The notes under the pieces: model-generated | What the model saw: the letters and a program-made list of their open reading frames with translations, nothing else | What the model was told of the DNA's origin: nothing | The model's database searches: none | Translations under genes and position numbers: made by a program | Shown here: in pieces, positions 16,232 through 25,238 of the stretch | How positions within the stretch are numbered: the stretch's first letter is position 1 | Layout: each line of letters opens with the position of its first letter | Source of the DNA: JAEUIZ01 sp046155605 | GTDB taxonomy: Bacteria > Planctomycetota > Phycisphaerae > Phycisphaerales > UBA1924 | Reading direction: 5' to 3' | NCBI GenBank assembly: GCA_046155605.1 | Contig: JBJXFQ010000024.1 | Location: 27,510 to 91,509 of the forward strand | DNA: 64,000 nt

Positions 16232-19200
16232 CTACTCGCTGAATGCCGAGTTGCGGCCGCCGATCCCGCTGAGGCGTGCGGCGCGGCCTTCGGCCCCGAT
16301 GGGCGTGAGCACCACGCCCAGGCTGGTCTCGTTGGTGATGTTGTTGAACGTGACGCCCAGGCCGAAGATGAGCGATGGATACCGACGGCGGACCTCGCCC
16401 GAGATGTTCTGCAGTTCGCCGAGGTTGGTGTCGTAGGAGGCGGAGGCGGAGACGCCGTACTTTGGCGTGAGTTCGTAGCGAACGCCGCCGCCCACGAGCG
16501 TCTGGTTCTGCGCGTTGAGGTATCGCGTCTCGGCAAAGGTAGAGAACGTCGGCGAGTGCTGGAGGGTCATGCCCGTGACCGTGGCGGCGGGCTGGTTGAG
16601 GTCGAAGTCGAAGATCGTGCGCACGCCAAGGCCGAGGACTTCGGTGGCCTGCCAGGCGGCGTCGAGCGTGCCGAACGTCCCGCCGAGGTTGGAGTATTCG
16701 GGGCGATAGGTGATGTACCTGCCGATGGGGGACTCGCGGTCGACGTCGTCGGACGAGACGACGAGTTCGGTGCCGATGGTCAGGAAATCGACCGATCGCC
16801 AGCGACCCGGCCCGCCGCGCTGGGTCTGGAAGGTCTGGTCGAGGTTGAAGCGGATGGCGGTGCCCTCGGCGAGCGACTCGACCTCGTCGTCGTAGACGGG
16901 GATGTCGGTGCGATCGAGCGAGGTGGTCGCGTGCCAGAGCGTGATGCTGGGGGCGAGGATGTGGCGCATGCGATGCACGTCGAAGACGCGCGACTCGGCG
17001 GAGTTATCGACGCGCTGGAGTTCGGTCGCCGCGCTCACGCCGACGGACCCCCACAGGCGGTACTGCTCGTCGGCGTCGGCGGAGTAACTCTCGAACGAGT
17101 CGTCGTAGGCGGTGAGCCGACCAACGGCAAAGGGCGTGATGGAGACGGGCCCCGCGGCGAGTTGGGCCGAGACTTCCTCGCGGGCGTCGAACCGAGCCAC
17201 GGGGTCCTCAGTGAGGCCCTGACGCTCCAGCGCGTCGGCGATCGATTCGTCCGGCGCTATGCCGAAGAGTGCTTGGGAGCGGAACGGGGTGTTGAAGCCG
17301 AGTTCGCGGGCGGTGGGGTCGGCAAATCGAAGTCGGGTCTCGGTGAATCGGACCTGCGTGGTGGCGGTCAGCAAGCCCGGGTAGTCCTCGAGCAGATCAT
17401 CGGCGAGGCGCAGATACCCGGCGTCGGGGAACTTCTCGACGACATAACCCGGGGTCTGGAGGAGGTACTGGTTGGCGATGAAGTCATTGGCCGTGCCCCG
17501 GACCTCGCCGAAGAGCATCGTGTTCTGTCGCAGGCGTCGGAGGTAGAGCGAGTTGGTGAACTCGCGGCGGGTGCGGGCGAGCGGATCGAAGAAGCCGTCG
17601 ATGAAAGTGTCGTCGGAGATGTACGAACCCTCTGCAAAGAGCGTCCACTCGTCGCCGATGGCCGCACGATGCTCGACGGTGATCATGCCGCGCGTCTCGC
17701 CGCCGTGGTCCTTTTTCACGCCTGTGGCGAGGAGGTCGCGGCCCTCGTCCTGCGGGACGAGATAGCCGAGCAGCCCGCCGGCGTAGGTCGGCCCTCGCCA
17801 GGCGAGGTCGGTCCCGACGGCCGGCCCACGATCGAAGTACCAATCGAGCAGCAGGTTCGCGGTGGCGTCGCGCGGGGGGCGATATCCCGCGAGCGCGAAG
17901 AGGTTCCACGTTGAGCGCACCGCCGGGCCTGAGCCCGACGAACTCTCGATGCGAAGGTCACGCAGGGGGAGCGCCTCGGGATCGCCGCGGAGGACCGGCC
18001 AAAAGAAGACCGGCAGGCCGCCGGCGCGGATGGTGATGTTGCGGGCGTCCACGAGGGTGCGGGTGTCGCCCTCGCTGTCTTTCGACCTCGTGATGGTGAC
18101 GGAGGAAGCGCCGAGCGCGAGATCGGGCTCGAAAAACGGGGTGTTGGTCAGCGTCGCGTGCTCGGCCCGGAACTGCTCGGCGGATTCCTGGCGGATCGCC
18201 TTTGCCCGCACATAGAGCGGGAGGCCTCGCTTCTGGTCATAGGTCCAGAACACGGCGTCGAGCAGGATGCCGCGGCCGTCACGGACGTCATAGAAGACGC
18301 GGGGTGCCCGGATGGAGTATCGCTCGGCCCCGCGAGGGCCCTCGGAATCGGCCGTGACGCCACCCTCGAGATAGAGCCCGCGGACGGTCCTGGCGCTCAA
18401 GTTTGCCAGGCTCTGGGCGAGCGGCCCGGGATCGAGAAACACGACGACGCGCCGTGCCGAGAGTTGGAGCGTGCGATCGCGAGTGCGATCCCAGTATTGC
18501 ACGGTGGTTGGCGCGTCGAGCACCGCGACGTTCTCGTCCTGCCCCGCGTCGATGCGCACGTCGCCTTCGGTAGCGAAGGAGAAAACGCCGTCGCGCGCGA
18601 AGATGGGCTCGTTGGAGCCGTCAGCGAGCGCCGATTGCCGCTCGACTTCCTCGCGCACGTCATCGATCGAGGCGGGATCGAACGGTCTGGCCTGTCCCGG
18701 GATCAGCGGCGGCACGGGCAAGCCCTGCCGTGATAACTCGTCGGGGCTGATGGTGGGCACCGGCTCGCCGCGGCGCTGGCGACGGAGCAGGCTGGCGAGC
18801 GATCGCTCGCCCTCGCCGACCAACGGTTCGGCGGGCCTCCCTTGCTCGAGCCGATCGGCACGCAGGCGAATGCCGCCCTGGGCCCGCACGATGGCGCGCA
18901 CGGGCAAGCGATCGGCCGCGAGAATCACCACGCGATCCGCGTCCTCTTGGGGGTCGTCCGTGGGCGAGCCGGCGCGATCCAGGTACAAATAGACCTGCCA
19001 GACGCCGGGCGCGGCCTCGGAGTCGCCGGGCGGGAGCGGGGCGATCCAGACGACGCCATTGGCGGCGTTCATCTCCAGCCCGCCGAGGACGATCCGGGCA
19101 TCGCCCGAGAGGAAGAGCCGACGTGTGCCGTCGGGCTCGTTCCAGGTCCAGGCGCGCTGCGCCGCGAGTTCGATGCGTCCCGAGGTCACCGGAACGCTGA

Positions 19201-19351
19201 GCCGCTGACCGGCGAGGGAGCGGCCGTCGGGTTCGTTGACGAGCGAGGGCGGCTGGATGGCGAAGGATGCCGGGAGCACGCCGACGAAGATGGCCAATCC
19301 CGCGCACGCGACGAGGAGCCGACGATGGGAAGCGGGGTTCGTCCTGAACAC
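16232..19351 (-). CDS. lptD: LptD/OstA-like outer-membrane assembly protein
   Basis: The product has 1039 residues and starts at GTG 19351. A signal peptide is visible (RRLLVACAGLAIFVGVLPASFA). The N-terminal third has OstA-type beta repeats (RIVLGGLEMNAANGVVWI, FATEGDVRIDAGQDENVAVLD, RAEHATLTNTPFFEPDLALG). The C-terminal two thirds are long alternating strands typical of an outer-membrane barrel, with LLDWYFDRGPAVGTDLAWRG and DDTFIDGFFDPLARTRREF. LptD inserts lipopolysaccharide into the outer leaflet. Planctomycete homologues exist, but their lipid substrate is less clear. No lptA, lptB or lptE is adjacent; it is divergent from the queuosine-precursor transporter by 71 bases. The symbol is assigned by architecture. 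Confidence 0.8.
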   Translation of the reverse strand: MFRTNPASHRRLLVACAGLAIFVGVLPASFAIQPPSLVNEPDGRSLAGQRLSVPVTSGRIELAAQRAWTWNEPDGTRRLFLSGDARIVLGGLEMNAANGVVWIAPLPPGDSEAAPGVWQVYLYLDRAGSPTDDPQEDADRVVILAADRLPVRAIVRAQGGIRLRADRLEQGRPAEPLVGEGERSLASLLRRQRRGEPVPTISPDELSRQGLPVPPLIPGQARPFDPASIDDVREEVERQSALADGSNEPIFARDGVFSFATEGDVRIDAGQDENVAVLDAPTTVQYWDRTRDRTLQLSARRVVVFLDPGPLAQSLANLSARTVRGLYLEGGVTADSEGPRGAERYSIRAPRVFYDVRDGRGILLDAVFWTYDQKRGLPLYVRAKAIRQESAEQFRAEHATLTNTPFFEPDLALGASSVTITRSKDSEGDTRTLVDARNITIRAGGLPVFFWPVLRGDPEALPLRDLRIESSSGSGPAVRSTWNLFALAGYRPPRDATANLLLDWYFDRGPAVGTDLAWRGPTYAGGLLGYLVPQDEGRDLLATGVKKDHGGETRGMITVEHRAAIGDEWTLFAEGSYISDDTFIDGFFDPLARTRREFTNSLYLRRLRQNTMLFGEVRGTANDFIANQYLLQTPGYVVEKFPDAGYLRLADDLLEDYPGLLTATTQVRFTETRLRFADPTARELGFNTPFRSQALFGIAPDESIADALERQGLTEDPVARFDAREEVSAQLAAGPVSITPFAVGRLTAYDDSFESYSADADEQYRLWGSVGVSAATELQRVDNSAESRVFDVHRMRHILAPSITLWHATTSLDRTDIPVYDDEVESLAEGTAIRFNLDQTFQTQRGGPGRWRSVDFLTIGTELVVSSDDVDRESPIGRYITYRPEYSNLGGTFGTLDAAWQATEVLGLGVRTIFDFDLNQPAATVTGMTLQHSPTFSTFAETRYLNAQNQTLVGGGVRYELTPKYGVSASASYDTNLGELQNISGEVRRRYPSLIFGLGVTFNNITNETSLGVVLTPIGAEGRAARLSGIGGRNSAFSE

Positions 19352-19422
19352 GGGGCCAGACTAACGGCAGAGTCGCGGCGCGACAACTCGGCCCGCGTTC
19401 GGGAACGGCTAGACTGGATGCC

Positions 19423-20265
19423 ATGACGCAACGCGACGAGGCCAGACCGAGGGGGAACGACGGGAAGCGAGAAGATTGGTCGCGTGGCGAGGGATCACTC
19501 GATCCGGTGCATCCGCCGTATGCGATGAGCGTGCAGCAGCGGCTCTATGTGTGGCTGGCGGGGCTCTCGGTGGCGTGCCTGCTGCTGGCCGATGTGCTGG
19601 GCGTGAAACTTTTCCGAATCCCGCTGGGCTTTTCGGTGTCGCTGCCGTTCTCCGACGCGCCGATCGATGCGATCGTGCATACCTGCGGGATGCTGACGTT
19701 CCCGATCACGTTCCTGCTGACGGACTTGCTGAACGAGTATTACGGTAAACGGGCGGCGCGGCGGGTGACGTGGATCAGCCTCAGCATGGCGGCGTTCGCG
19801 TTTGTCATTATCAACATCACGCTGGCGATGCCGCACCTGGACGCGCCGTACAACGTGCCCAAGAGCGCGTTCGACACGATTTTCGGCTCGGCGCGGATCA
19901 TGTACGTGGCGTCGCTGACGGCGTATGTCGTCGGGCAACTCCTTGACATCTGGGTTTTCCATCTGCTGAAGCGCGTCACGAGCGGCAAACTACTCTGGCT
20001 GCGCGCGACGGGCAGCACGATCTTCTCGCAGATCATCGACAGTTTCATTGTGACGTATCTCGCGTTCGGACTGGGGCGGCAACTCTTTGGCGCGGGCGGC
20101 CCGCCGCCGATGACGTTTGTCGAGGTGCTCAAGACGGGCGCGACGGGCTACATGCTGAAGTTTGTGTTGGCGATCGGCGTGACGCCGCTGATCTATGCCG
20201 GGCACGCGCTGCTGCATCGGGTCTTCGGGCTGACGCCGCTGTCCGCGAAAGACGCGCGGGCGTGA
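19423..20265 (+). CDS. Queuosine precursor transporter (VUT/YhhQ family)
   Basis: The product has 280 residues from ATG 19423; ATG 19525 (MSVQQRLYVWLAGLS) is an equally plausible start that removes a 34-residue polar leader. Six or so membrane helices are seen, with FPITFLLTDLLNEYYGKRAARRVTW, the family signature, near residue 87 and GSTIFSQIIDSFIVTYLAF near 195. The family imports queuosine precursors such as preQ0 or preQ1 for tRNA modification. A 4-base GTGA overlap joins it to the LOG-family gene. No preQ1 riboswitch was recognised in the short upstream region. Confidence 0.9.
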   Translation: MTQRDEARPRGNDGKREDWSRGEGSLDPVHPPYAMSVQQRLYVWLAGLSVACLLLADVLGVKLFRIPLGFSVSLPFSDAPIDAIVHTCGMLTFPITFLLTDLLNEYYGKRAARRVTWISLSMAAFAFVIINITLAMPHLDAPYNVPKSAFDTIFGSARIMYVASLTAYVVGQLLDIWVFHLLKRVTSGKLLWLRATGSTIFSQIIDSFIVTYLAFGLGRQLFGAGGPPPMTFVEVLKTGATGYMLKFVLAIGVTPLIYAGHALLHRVFGLTPLSAKDARA

Positions 20266-20855
20266 CTTGGGCGTCGCTCAGTCCGCTGTGCGTCTACTGC
20301 GCCTCGGCGTGGGGTGCGCGGCCGGCCTATCGCGACGCGGCTCGGGCCTTTGGCGCGGCGCTGGGCGAGCGCGGGATCGGGCTGGTCTATGGCGGCGGCA
20401 AACTCGGGCTGATGGGTGAGATCGCCGACGCCACCATCGCCGGCGGCGGGCGGGTCGTGGGCGTCATCACGCACGACCTCAAGCATAAGGAAGTCGCGCA
20501 CGACGGCCTTACGGAGTTGCAGGTCGTTGACACCATGCACCAGCGCAAGAAGGCGATGGCCGACCTTGCGGCGGGGTTCGTCGCGCTCCCCGGCGGGGTC
20601 GGAACGATGGATGAACTGTTCGAGGTCCTCGCGTGGGCGCAGTTGGGCATTCACGCCAAGCCCGTCGGCATCTTGAACGTCGAGGGGTACTACGACCATC
20701 TGCTGCGGTTCATCGGCCATGCCGCGGAAGAGGGGTTTCTGCGCTTGCCGCCACAGCAGGCGTTCGCGGTGTCGAGCGACGCGAGCGAGTTGCTGGAGAT
20801 GATGCGGTCATGGCAGCCGAGGCCGACGCCGGATTGGGATCGAGCGGCGCGGTAG
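20262..20855 (+). CDS. LOG-family (TIGR00730) nucleotide phosphoribohydrolase
   Basis: The product has 197 residues. The start is GTG 20262, overlapping the previous stop (GTGA). The Rossmann-like fold shows GLVYGGGKLGLMGEIADA and the LOG signature LPGGVGTMDELFE, with MHQRKKAM ahead of it. LOG proteins cleave the ribose-base bond of nucleoside 5'-monophosphates, releasing the free base; the plant and some bacterial enzymes activate cytokinins. Bacterial members act on AMP-type substrates, but their physiological role is usually unclear. Translational coupling to the queuosine-precursor transporter hints at base or nucleotide salvage; this is inference. Confidence 0.92.
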   Translation: MTWASLSPLCVYCASAWGARPAYRDAARAFGAALGERGIGLVYGGGKLGLMGEIADATIAGGGRVVGVITHDLKHKEVAHDGLTELQVVDTMHQRKKAMADLAAGFVALPGGVGTMDELFEVLAWAQLGIHAKPVGILNVEGYYDHLLRFIGHAAEEGFLRLPPQQAFAVSSDASELLEMMRSWQPRPTPDWDRAAR

Positions 20856-20861
20856 GCGGGA

Positions 20862-22040
20862 TCATCCCCGTCGCAGATTCTCGCGCTCGATCATCACTTC
20901 GAGCGTCGCGCACGCGATCTCGACCTCGCGCTCGGTGAGCGAGTTTGAGAACGGCAGCGCGATGGTGCGTTGGCTGACGGATTCAGCGATCGGGAACATG
21001 CCGGGCTCGAAGCCGAACTGCTCGCGATAGAACGGTTGTAGGTGGATGCAGGGGAAGTAGTTGGCGGCACCGACGTCGTGGTTGCGCATGCCGGCGATGA
21101 TGCGATCGCGCTCGTCGCTGGTGTAGCCGGTGGCGAGGCGAACGACGAAGACAAACCAACTCATAGCGGCCTCGGGGCCGATCGTGGGCAGGATGAGCCG
21201 AGGGTTGCTCATCAGCCGCTTCATGTAGAGTTCGGCGACGCGGCGGCGCTGCGAGAGGATGTCGTCGAGGCGGCGCATCTGGGCCACGCCGAGCGCGGCA
21301 TTGATCTCCGGCATCCGGTAGTTGTACCCGAGGCGCTCGTGGTGCAGCCACGCGCCGACGGTTGACGATTGCGGGCGATCGACCAAATCTTGCCCGACGG
21401 CACGGCCCTGATTGCGCATCGATCGGCAGAGGTCGGCGAGCCGCTCGTCATCAGTGACGATCATGCCGCCCTCGCCGGTGGTGATCTGCTTGTTGGGATA
21501 GAACCCGAAGACGCCGACGCGGCCGAACGACCCGCACGGACGACCCGAGAGGGTCGTTGCGAGCGCCTCGCAGGAGTCCTCGATGAGCGGGAGTTCGTGT
21601 CGGGCGGCGATGGAGGCGTAGGCGTCCATGTAGGCGGGGTTGCCGAAGGTCTCGACGGCGAGGATCGCGCGGGTGCGCGGCGTGATGGCCTTCTCGACGC
21701 GGGCGGGGTCCATGTTCAGCGTCTTGGGGCAGATGTCAACGAAGACGGGCTTCGCGCCGGCGTAGAGGATGCAGTTGCTGGAGGCGATGAACGAGAAGGG
21801 CGTGGTGATGACCTCGTCGCCCGGGCGGATATCCAGCGCCCGCATGACCAGGTGCAGCCCGCTGGTTCCGGAACTGACCGAGACGCCATGGGTGCAGCCG
21901 GCGCGGGCGGCGACAAGTTTCTCGAAGCGCTCCGCCATCGGGCCGAGGGCCAGGCGGCCGGATCGCAAGACCTCGGAGACCATGCTGACCTCGAGGTCGG
22001 TGATGTCGGGGCGGCTCAGGGGGATCTCGTGGTGTGGCAT
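20862..22040 (-). CDS. DegT/DnrJ/EryC1/StrS-type sugar aminotransferase
   Basis: The product has 392 residues from ATG 22040, which gives the family's typical beginning (HEIPLSRPDITDLE); ATG 22076 is possible and neither has a strong ribosome site. Family motifs are GCTHGVSVSSGTSGLHLVM, GDEVITTPFSFIASSNCI, LIEDSCEAL and FYPNKQITTGEGGMIV, the lysine of which should bind pyridoxal phosphate. These enzymes transaminate keto-sugars for polysaccharides, O-antigens or glycosylated products. No other sugar gene is adjacent; the polysaccharide locus at 42-55 kb is a possible user. Confidence 0.92.
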   Translation of the reverse strand: MPHHEIPLSRPDITDLEVSMVSEVLRSGRLALGPMAERFEKLVAARAGCTHGVSVSSGTSGLHLVMRALDIRPGDEVITTPFSFIASSNCILYAGAKPVFVDICPKTLNMDPARVEKAITPRTRAILAVETFGNPAYMDAYASIAARHELPLIEDSCEALATTLSGRPCGSFGRVGVFGFYPNKQITTGEGGMIVTDDERLADLCRSMRNQGRAVGQDLVDRPQSSTVGAWLHHERLGYNYRMPEINAALGVAQMRRLDDILSQRRRVAELYMKRLMSNPRLILPTIGPEAAMSWFVFVVRLATGYTSDERDRIIAGMRNHDVGAANYFPCIHLQPFYREQFGFEPGMFPIAESVSQRTIALPFSNSLTEREVEIACATLEVMIERENLRRG

Positions 22041-22416
22041 GGCAATCTGCACGGGTTGGGCTGAGGACTGCAGCATATCCCATCTATCGGACGAAACCGA
22101 GGGCGGGATGGGGAGTCTGTGGATGAGGGGCAGCGGGTGGAAATGGCCTCCCCTCCCCCGTCCGGGGGAGGCCAGGTGCATCATCTTAATATTTTTATTG
22201 CACTAAGAGTGTCATGTGGTTCTACCTTGATCTGGTGTGGTAGGGGGCTGCATTGTTGGTGCTGTAGGGACGGCGCGACTCACGGCAACACTCGACAAGG
22301 GGGAGCACACCTACTCAACTGTCGTGGCCCGGAGAGCCCGTACCTTTCTTGGCTTAAGAGCATCGCCTAATGTGCCGACATGCGCTCTCGGTCAATGCCA
22401 ACATAAGGAGCCCGGC
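22041..22416. other. 376-base divergent intergenic region with hairpin and AT-rich block
   Basis: The region lies between the divergent aminotransferase and PilZ genes. CTCCCCCG (22153-22160) and CGGGGGAG (22163-22170) form a perfect hairpin, with GGCCTC/GAGGCC extensions. It is followed by a markedly AT-rich stretch (22184-22200, TTAATATTTTTATT) that stands out in this GC-rich DNA. Read on the + strand the pair resembles an intrinsic terminator, but no + strand gene precedes it; a promoter element is the alternative. Confidence 0.5.
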
Positions 22417-23142
22417 ATGGGCACATCGATGGACCCGGACCTCTCGGCGGCAGGACCCCGTACCGTGGCGGAAGGCTATCTTGATGTTCTGCGGCTTCAG
22501 TCCGAGGACCTGCGTCGGCTGCGCACGCTCGAGGCGGCATCGAAGTCGCCGGGCGAGGAGCGACGGTGGGAGCCGCGCGGCTCCAGGGCGGCGCGCGCGC
22601 TCGCGGACTTCACCGGACCAACGGGTGTCCACTCGAAGGCCGTCGTCTATCCATTCGATGTCTCACGAACCGGGATCGGCTTCCTCCATGCGGCCTACCT
22701 GCATAACGGAACTAAGGTTCGGCTTCGGCTGTGGTTCGAAGATCAGGAGTCGATCGTGGTTGAGGGAGCGGTGCGGCGATGCCGGTTCCTGACCGGGCGA
22801 GCACATGCGGTCGGAGTTGAGTTTACAAGCCCTCTTCCTGATGGAATCCTGGGAGCGGAGCCGGGCGCTGCGTGCAGTCCTAGTCAGGAAGCGACACCGA
22901 AGGCTGCACCCGCGCCTGGCGATTCACAAGCGCCGCCTGCTGTGGCAACTACCTCGCCAGAGCAGCGTGACGCACACGCACAAGAGATGGACGGTCTGGT
23001 TGGGCAACTGTTGGCGGCGCTCGATGTCCTAAGCCAACTCGGAGCGTCGATCCGCTCGGCGGCGAAGGGGACACCGGAGGCTGAACACGCGGCGGAGTCA
23101 TCTAGCGGTGCTGCAGAGCGGGCCAAAGAAAGGGTAAGTTGA
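22417..23142 (+). CDS. PilZ-domain protein
   Basis: The product has 241 residues. ATG 22417 is chosen because AAGGAG lies six bases upstream; the frame is open for 60 codons before it. A PilZ-like domain spans about residues 45-145, with RGSRAARALADF and DVSRTGIGFLH corresponding to the RxxxR and D/NxSxxG cyclic-di-GMP-binding motifs. The C-terminal 100 residues are Ala/Pro/Glu rich with a possible helix (EMDGLVGQLLAALDVLSQL). It lies 183 bases upstream of the chemoreceptor on the same strand. It may connect cyclic-di-GMP to the chemotaxis or motility apparatus; this is inference. Confidence 0.75.
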   Translation: MGTSMDPDLSAAGPRTVAEGYLDVLRLQSEDLRRLRTLEAASKSPGEERRWEPRGSRAARALADFTGPTGVHSKAVVYPFDVSRTGIGFLHAAYLHNGTKVRLRLWFEDQESIVVEGAVRRCRFLTGRAHAVGVEFTSPLPDGILGAEPGAACSPSQEATPKAAPAPGDSQAPPAVATTSPEQRDAHAQEMDGLVGQLLAALDVLSQLGASIRSAAKGTPEAEHAAESSSGAAERAKERVS

Positions 23143-23325
23143 CGCGATACAGCAGGACTAGGAATCGCTGAAATTTCTCTGCGGTGCTGCAGACGCTCAA
23201 GTGCAAGCCGGCTCGGCACGATCGTGTTGCACAGTCACGCGGAAGCACAGGCCGTCGCTTCGGCGAACGTCTCGCTCGGATAGCGACGGGTTCGGCACGA
23301 GGTCAGGATCACCGGAGGTTTCATC

Positions 23326-25143
23326 ATGAATGCTGCGGGCAACACATCGAGCGGCGGCTTTTTCTCGCGGCTGAGCCTGTCGACCAAACTGATCAGCGTG
23401 GTCGTCATCGTGCTCGTCGCGGTGGTCGGCATCAACTATGCGCTCTTTATTCAGGGCTACACCAGAGACGTTCAGGAGCAGATGCAGGAGAAGGCCGCGG
23501 CGTTCACGGCGGTTGCGGACGCGGCGAAGAACCACGAGGCGAAACTGCAGGCCGAGGGCGCGATCCACACCGAGGAGTTGCTCAAGGAAGTCGAGGAGAC
23601 GATGGCTCGCGGTGGAGACTACTCCAAGACGCGGTACTTCGACACGATCCCCGTGGTCGCGGGTTGGAAGGCCGCAGAGGAGGCCGCAGAGGAGGCCGCG
23701 AAGCGTGAACACCTGGAGTTTCACGTCCCGGCGTTTGATGCGCGCAACTCGAAGAACACGCCGCCCGCGGGGTCGTTCCGTGAGAAACTGCTGCGTGAAC
23801 TGACTGAGAACGTCAAGGCTGGGAAGTCGGACATTATCGGCCGGGTGGATGTGGCGACGAACACGTTCCACTACATGCGTGCGATCAAGTTGGAAGAGTC
23901 GTGCATGGCGTGCCACGGCGACCCCGCGCGGTACGACGCGAAGGACGCCGAGGGGAACTTTGACGGGAAGGACGCGGTAGGGTTCCGGATGGAGGGATGG
24001 AAGCCGGGCGACATGCACGGGGCGTACGAGGTGGCGATGCCACTGGCGGCGCTCGACGGCCAAGTGGCCTCGTTTGTGAAGGGTGGTTTGACGTACACGA
24101 TCCCGATCGTGCTGGGCTCGATCGGCGCGTTCGTGTGGCTGCTTCGGATCATGATGGGCAAGCCGCTGGCGAAACTGGTGAACACGGCGCGCGAGATCAT
24201 CGACACGAAGAACCTCTCGCAGCGTGTGGGGATCGCACGGCAGGACGAGATCGGGCGCGCCGCCAGCGCCTTTGATGAACTGGTCGGCTCGCTGCAGAAC
24301 GTCATCACGCAGGTGGGGACGGCATCGCAGAGCGTGGCGGCGGCCAGCACGGAGATCGCGGCGAGCGCCGAGCAGATGGCCGGGACGCTGCGGGCGCAGG
24401 AAGAATCGGCGAGCCAGGTTGCGGCGGCGGTCACGGAGATGTCCGCGAGCGTGCAGGAAGTGGCCCTGAAGAGCACCGAAGCCACGGGGAGCGCCGTGGG
24501 TGCTGGCAAGCAGGCCAACGAGGGCGGGCAGGTCGTGCGACAGACGGTGACGGAGATGGTGGAGATCAAGGATCAGGTGACGTCCGCCGCGGGCGAGGTC
24601 GAGCAGTTGGCGGTAAAGGCGGAGAGCGTGGGTCAGGTGCTGGGCGTGATCAGCGACATCGCGGATCAGACGAACTTGCTGGCGCTGAACGCGGCGATCG
24701 AGGCGGCCCGTGCGGGCGAGCATGGCCGGGGCTTTGCGGTGGTGGCCGACGAGGTGCGGAAGTTGGCGGAGCGCACGCAGCAGGCGACGCAGGAGGTCGC
24801 GCAGAGCGTGAGCGCGATCCAGCAGGGCACGAAGGGCGCCGTCGAGAAGATCAAGGAGTGTACCGAGCGCGTGGCGCGCGGGTCCGAACTCGCCGAGAGC
24901 GCCGGCCGCGCGCTTGAGCAGATCGTGCAGGGTGCCGGGACCGTGCAATCGTCGATCGAGGGGATCTCGGCCGCCGCGCAGCAGCAGGCATCGGCGAGCG
25001 AAGAGGTCTCGCGGTCGATGGAGCAGATCAGTTCCGGGACCCGGGAGAGCAGCCAGGCGGCGCAGCAGGCCGCCGAGGCCGCGTCGGGCCTGTCGCGTGA
25101 ATCCGAGAAACTGCGGGCTTTGGTCGGGCAGTTCAAGGTGTAA
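23326..25143 (+). CDS. Methyl-accepting chemotaxis protein with haem-c-type sensor domain
   Basis: The product has 605 residues; ATG 23326 follows GGAGGT. The first membrane helix is at about 23-45. A periplasmic domain of the DUF3365/Tll0287 type (46-250) contains the haem-c attachment motif CMACH (C193, C196, H197). A second helix (about 254-275) is followed by HAMP and then the cytoplasmic signalling hairpin, with the strongly conserved DIADQTNLLALNAAIEAARA. Such sensors can respond to redox state or to gases such as NO or O2. The receptor heads the chemotaxis cluster and presumably signals to CheA through CheW. Confidence 0.93.
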   Translation: MNAAGNTSSGGFFSRLSLSTKLISVVVIVLVAVVGINYALFIQGYTRDVQEQMQEKAAAFTAVADAAKNHEAKLQAEGAIHTEELLKEVEETMARGGDYSKTRYFDTIPVVAGWKAAEEAAEEAAKREHLEFHVPAFDARNSKNTPPAGSFREKLLRELTENVKAGKSDIIGRVDVATNTFHYMRAIKLEESCMACHGDPARYDAKDAEGNFDGKDAVGFRMEGWKPGDMHGAYEVAMPLAALDGQVASFVKGGLTYTIPIVLGSIGAFVWLLRIMMGKPLAKLVNTAREIIDTKNLSQRVGIARQDEIGRAASAFDELVGSLQNVITQVGTASQSVAAASTEIAASAEQMAGTLRAQEESASQVAAAVTEMSASVQEVALKSTEATGSAVGAGKQANEGGQVVRQTVTEMVEIKDQVTSAAGEVEQLAVKAESVGQVLGVISDIADQTNLLALNAAIEAARAGEHGRGFAVVADEVRKLAERTQQATQEVAQSVSAIQQGTKGAVEKIKECTERVARGSELAESAGRALEQIVQGAGTVQSSIEGISAAAQQQASASEEVSRSMEQISSGTRESSQAAQQAAEAASGLSRESEKLRALVGQFKV

Positions 25144-25174
25144 CGACTGCGAGTGGGTCCGGCCCGACTCGGGC

Positions 25175-25200
25175 GCTCGCTTCGGGCATAGGAAGCGAGC
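25175..25200. promoter_or_regulatory. Perfect 9-bp hairpin between mcp and cheB
   Basis: GCTCGCTTC (25175-25183) and GAAGCGAGC (25192-25200) form a perfect stem with an 8-base loop in the 95-base gap between the chemoreceptor and cheB. No T-tract follows. It may be an mRNA-stabilising or attenuating structure that lets the receptor be expressed at a different level from the che genes. Confidence 0.45.
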
Positions 25201-25238
25201 GAAAGGCCCGATAGGTGCATATTGCCCGGAGCACCCCC

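Noticed and set aside
15974..17914. A 646-codon open frame on the + strand opposite lptD
   Set aside because: It is a low-complexity shadow frame with no recognisable domain, over a gene with a signal peptide and beta-barrel pattern.
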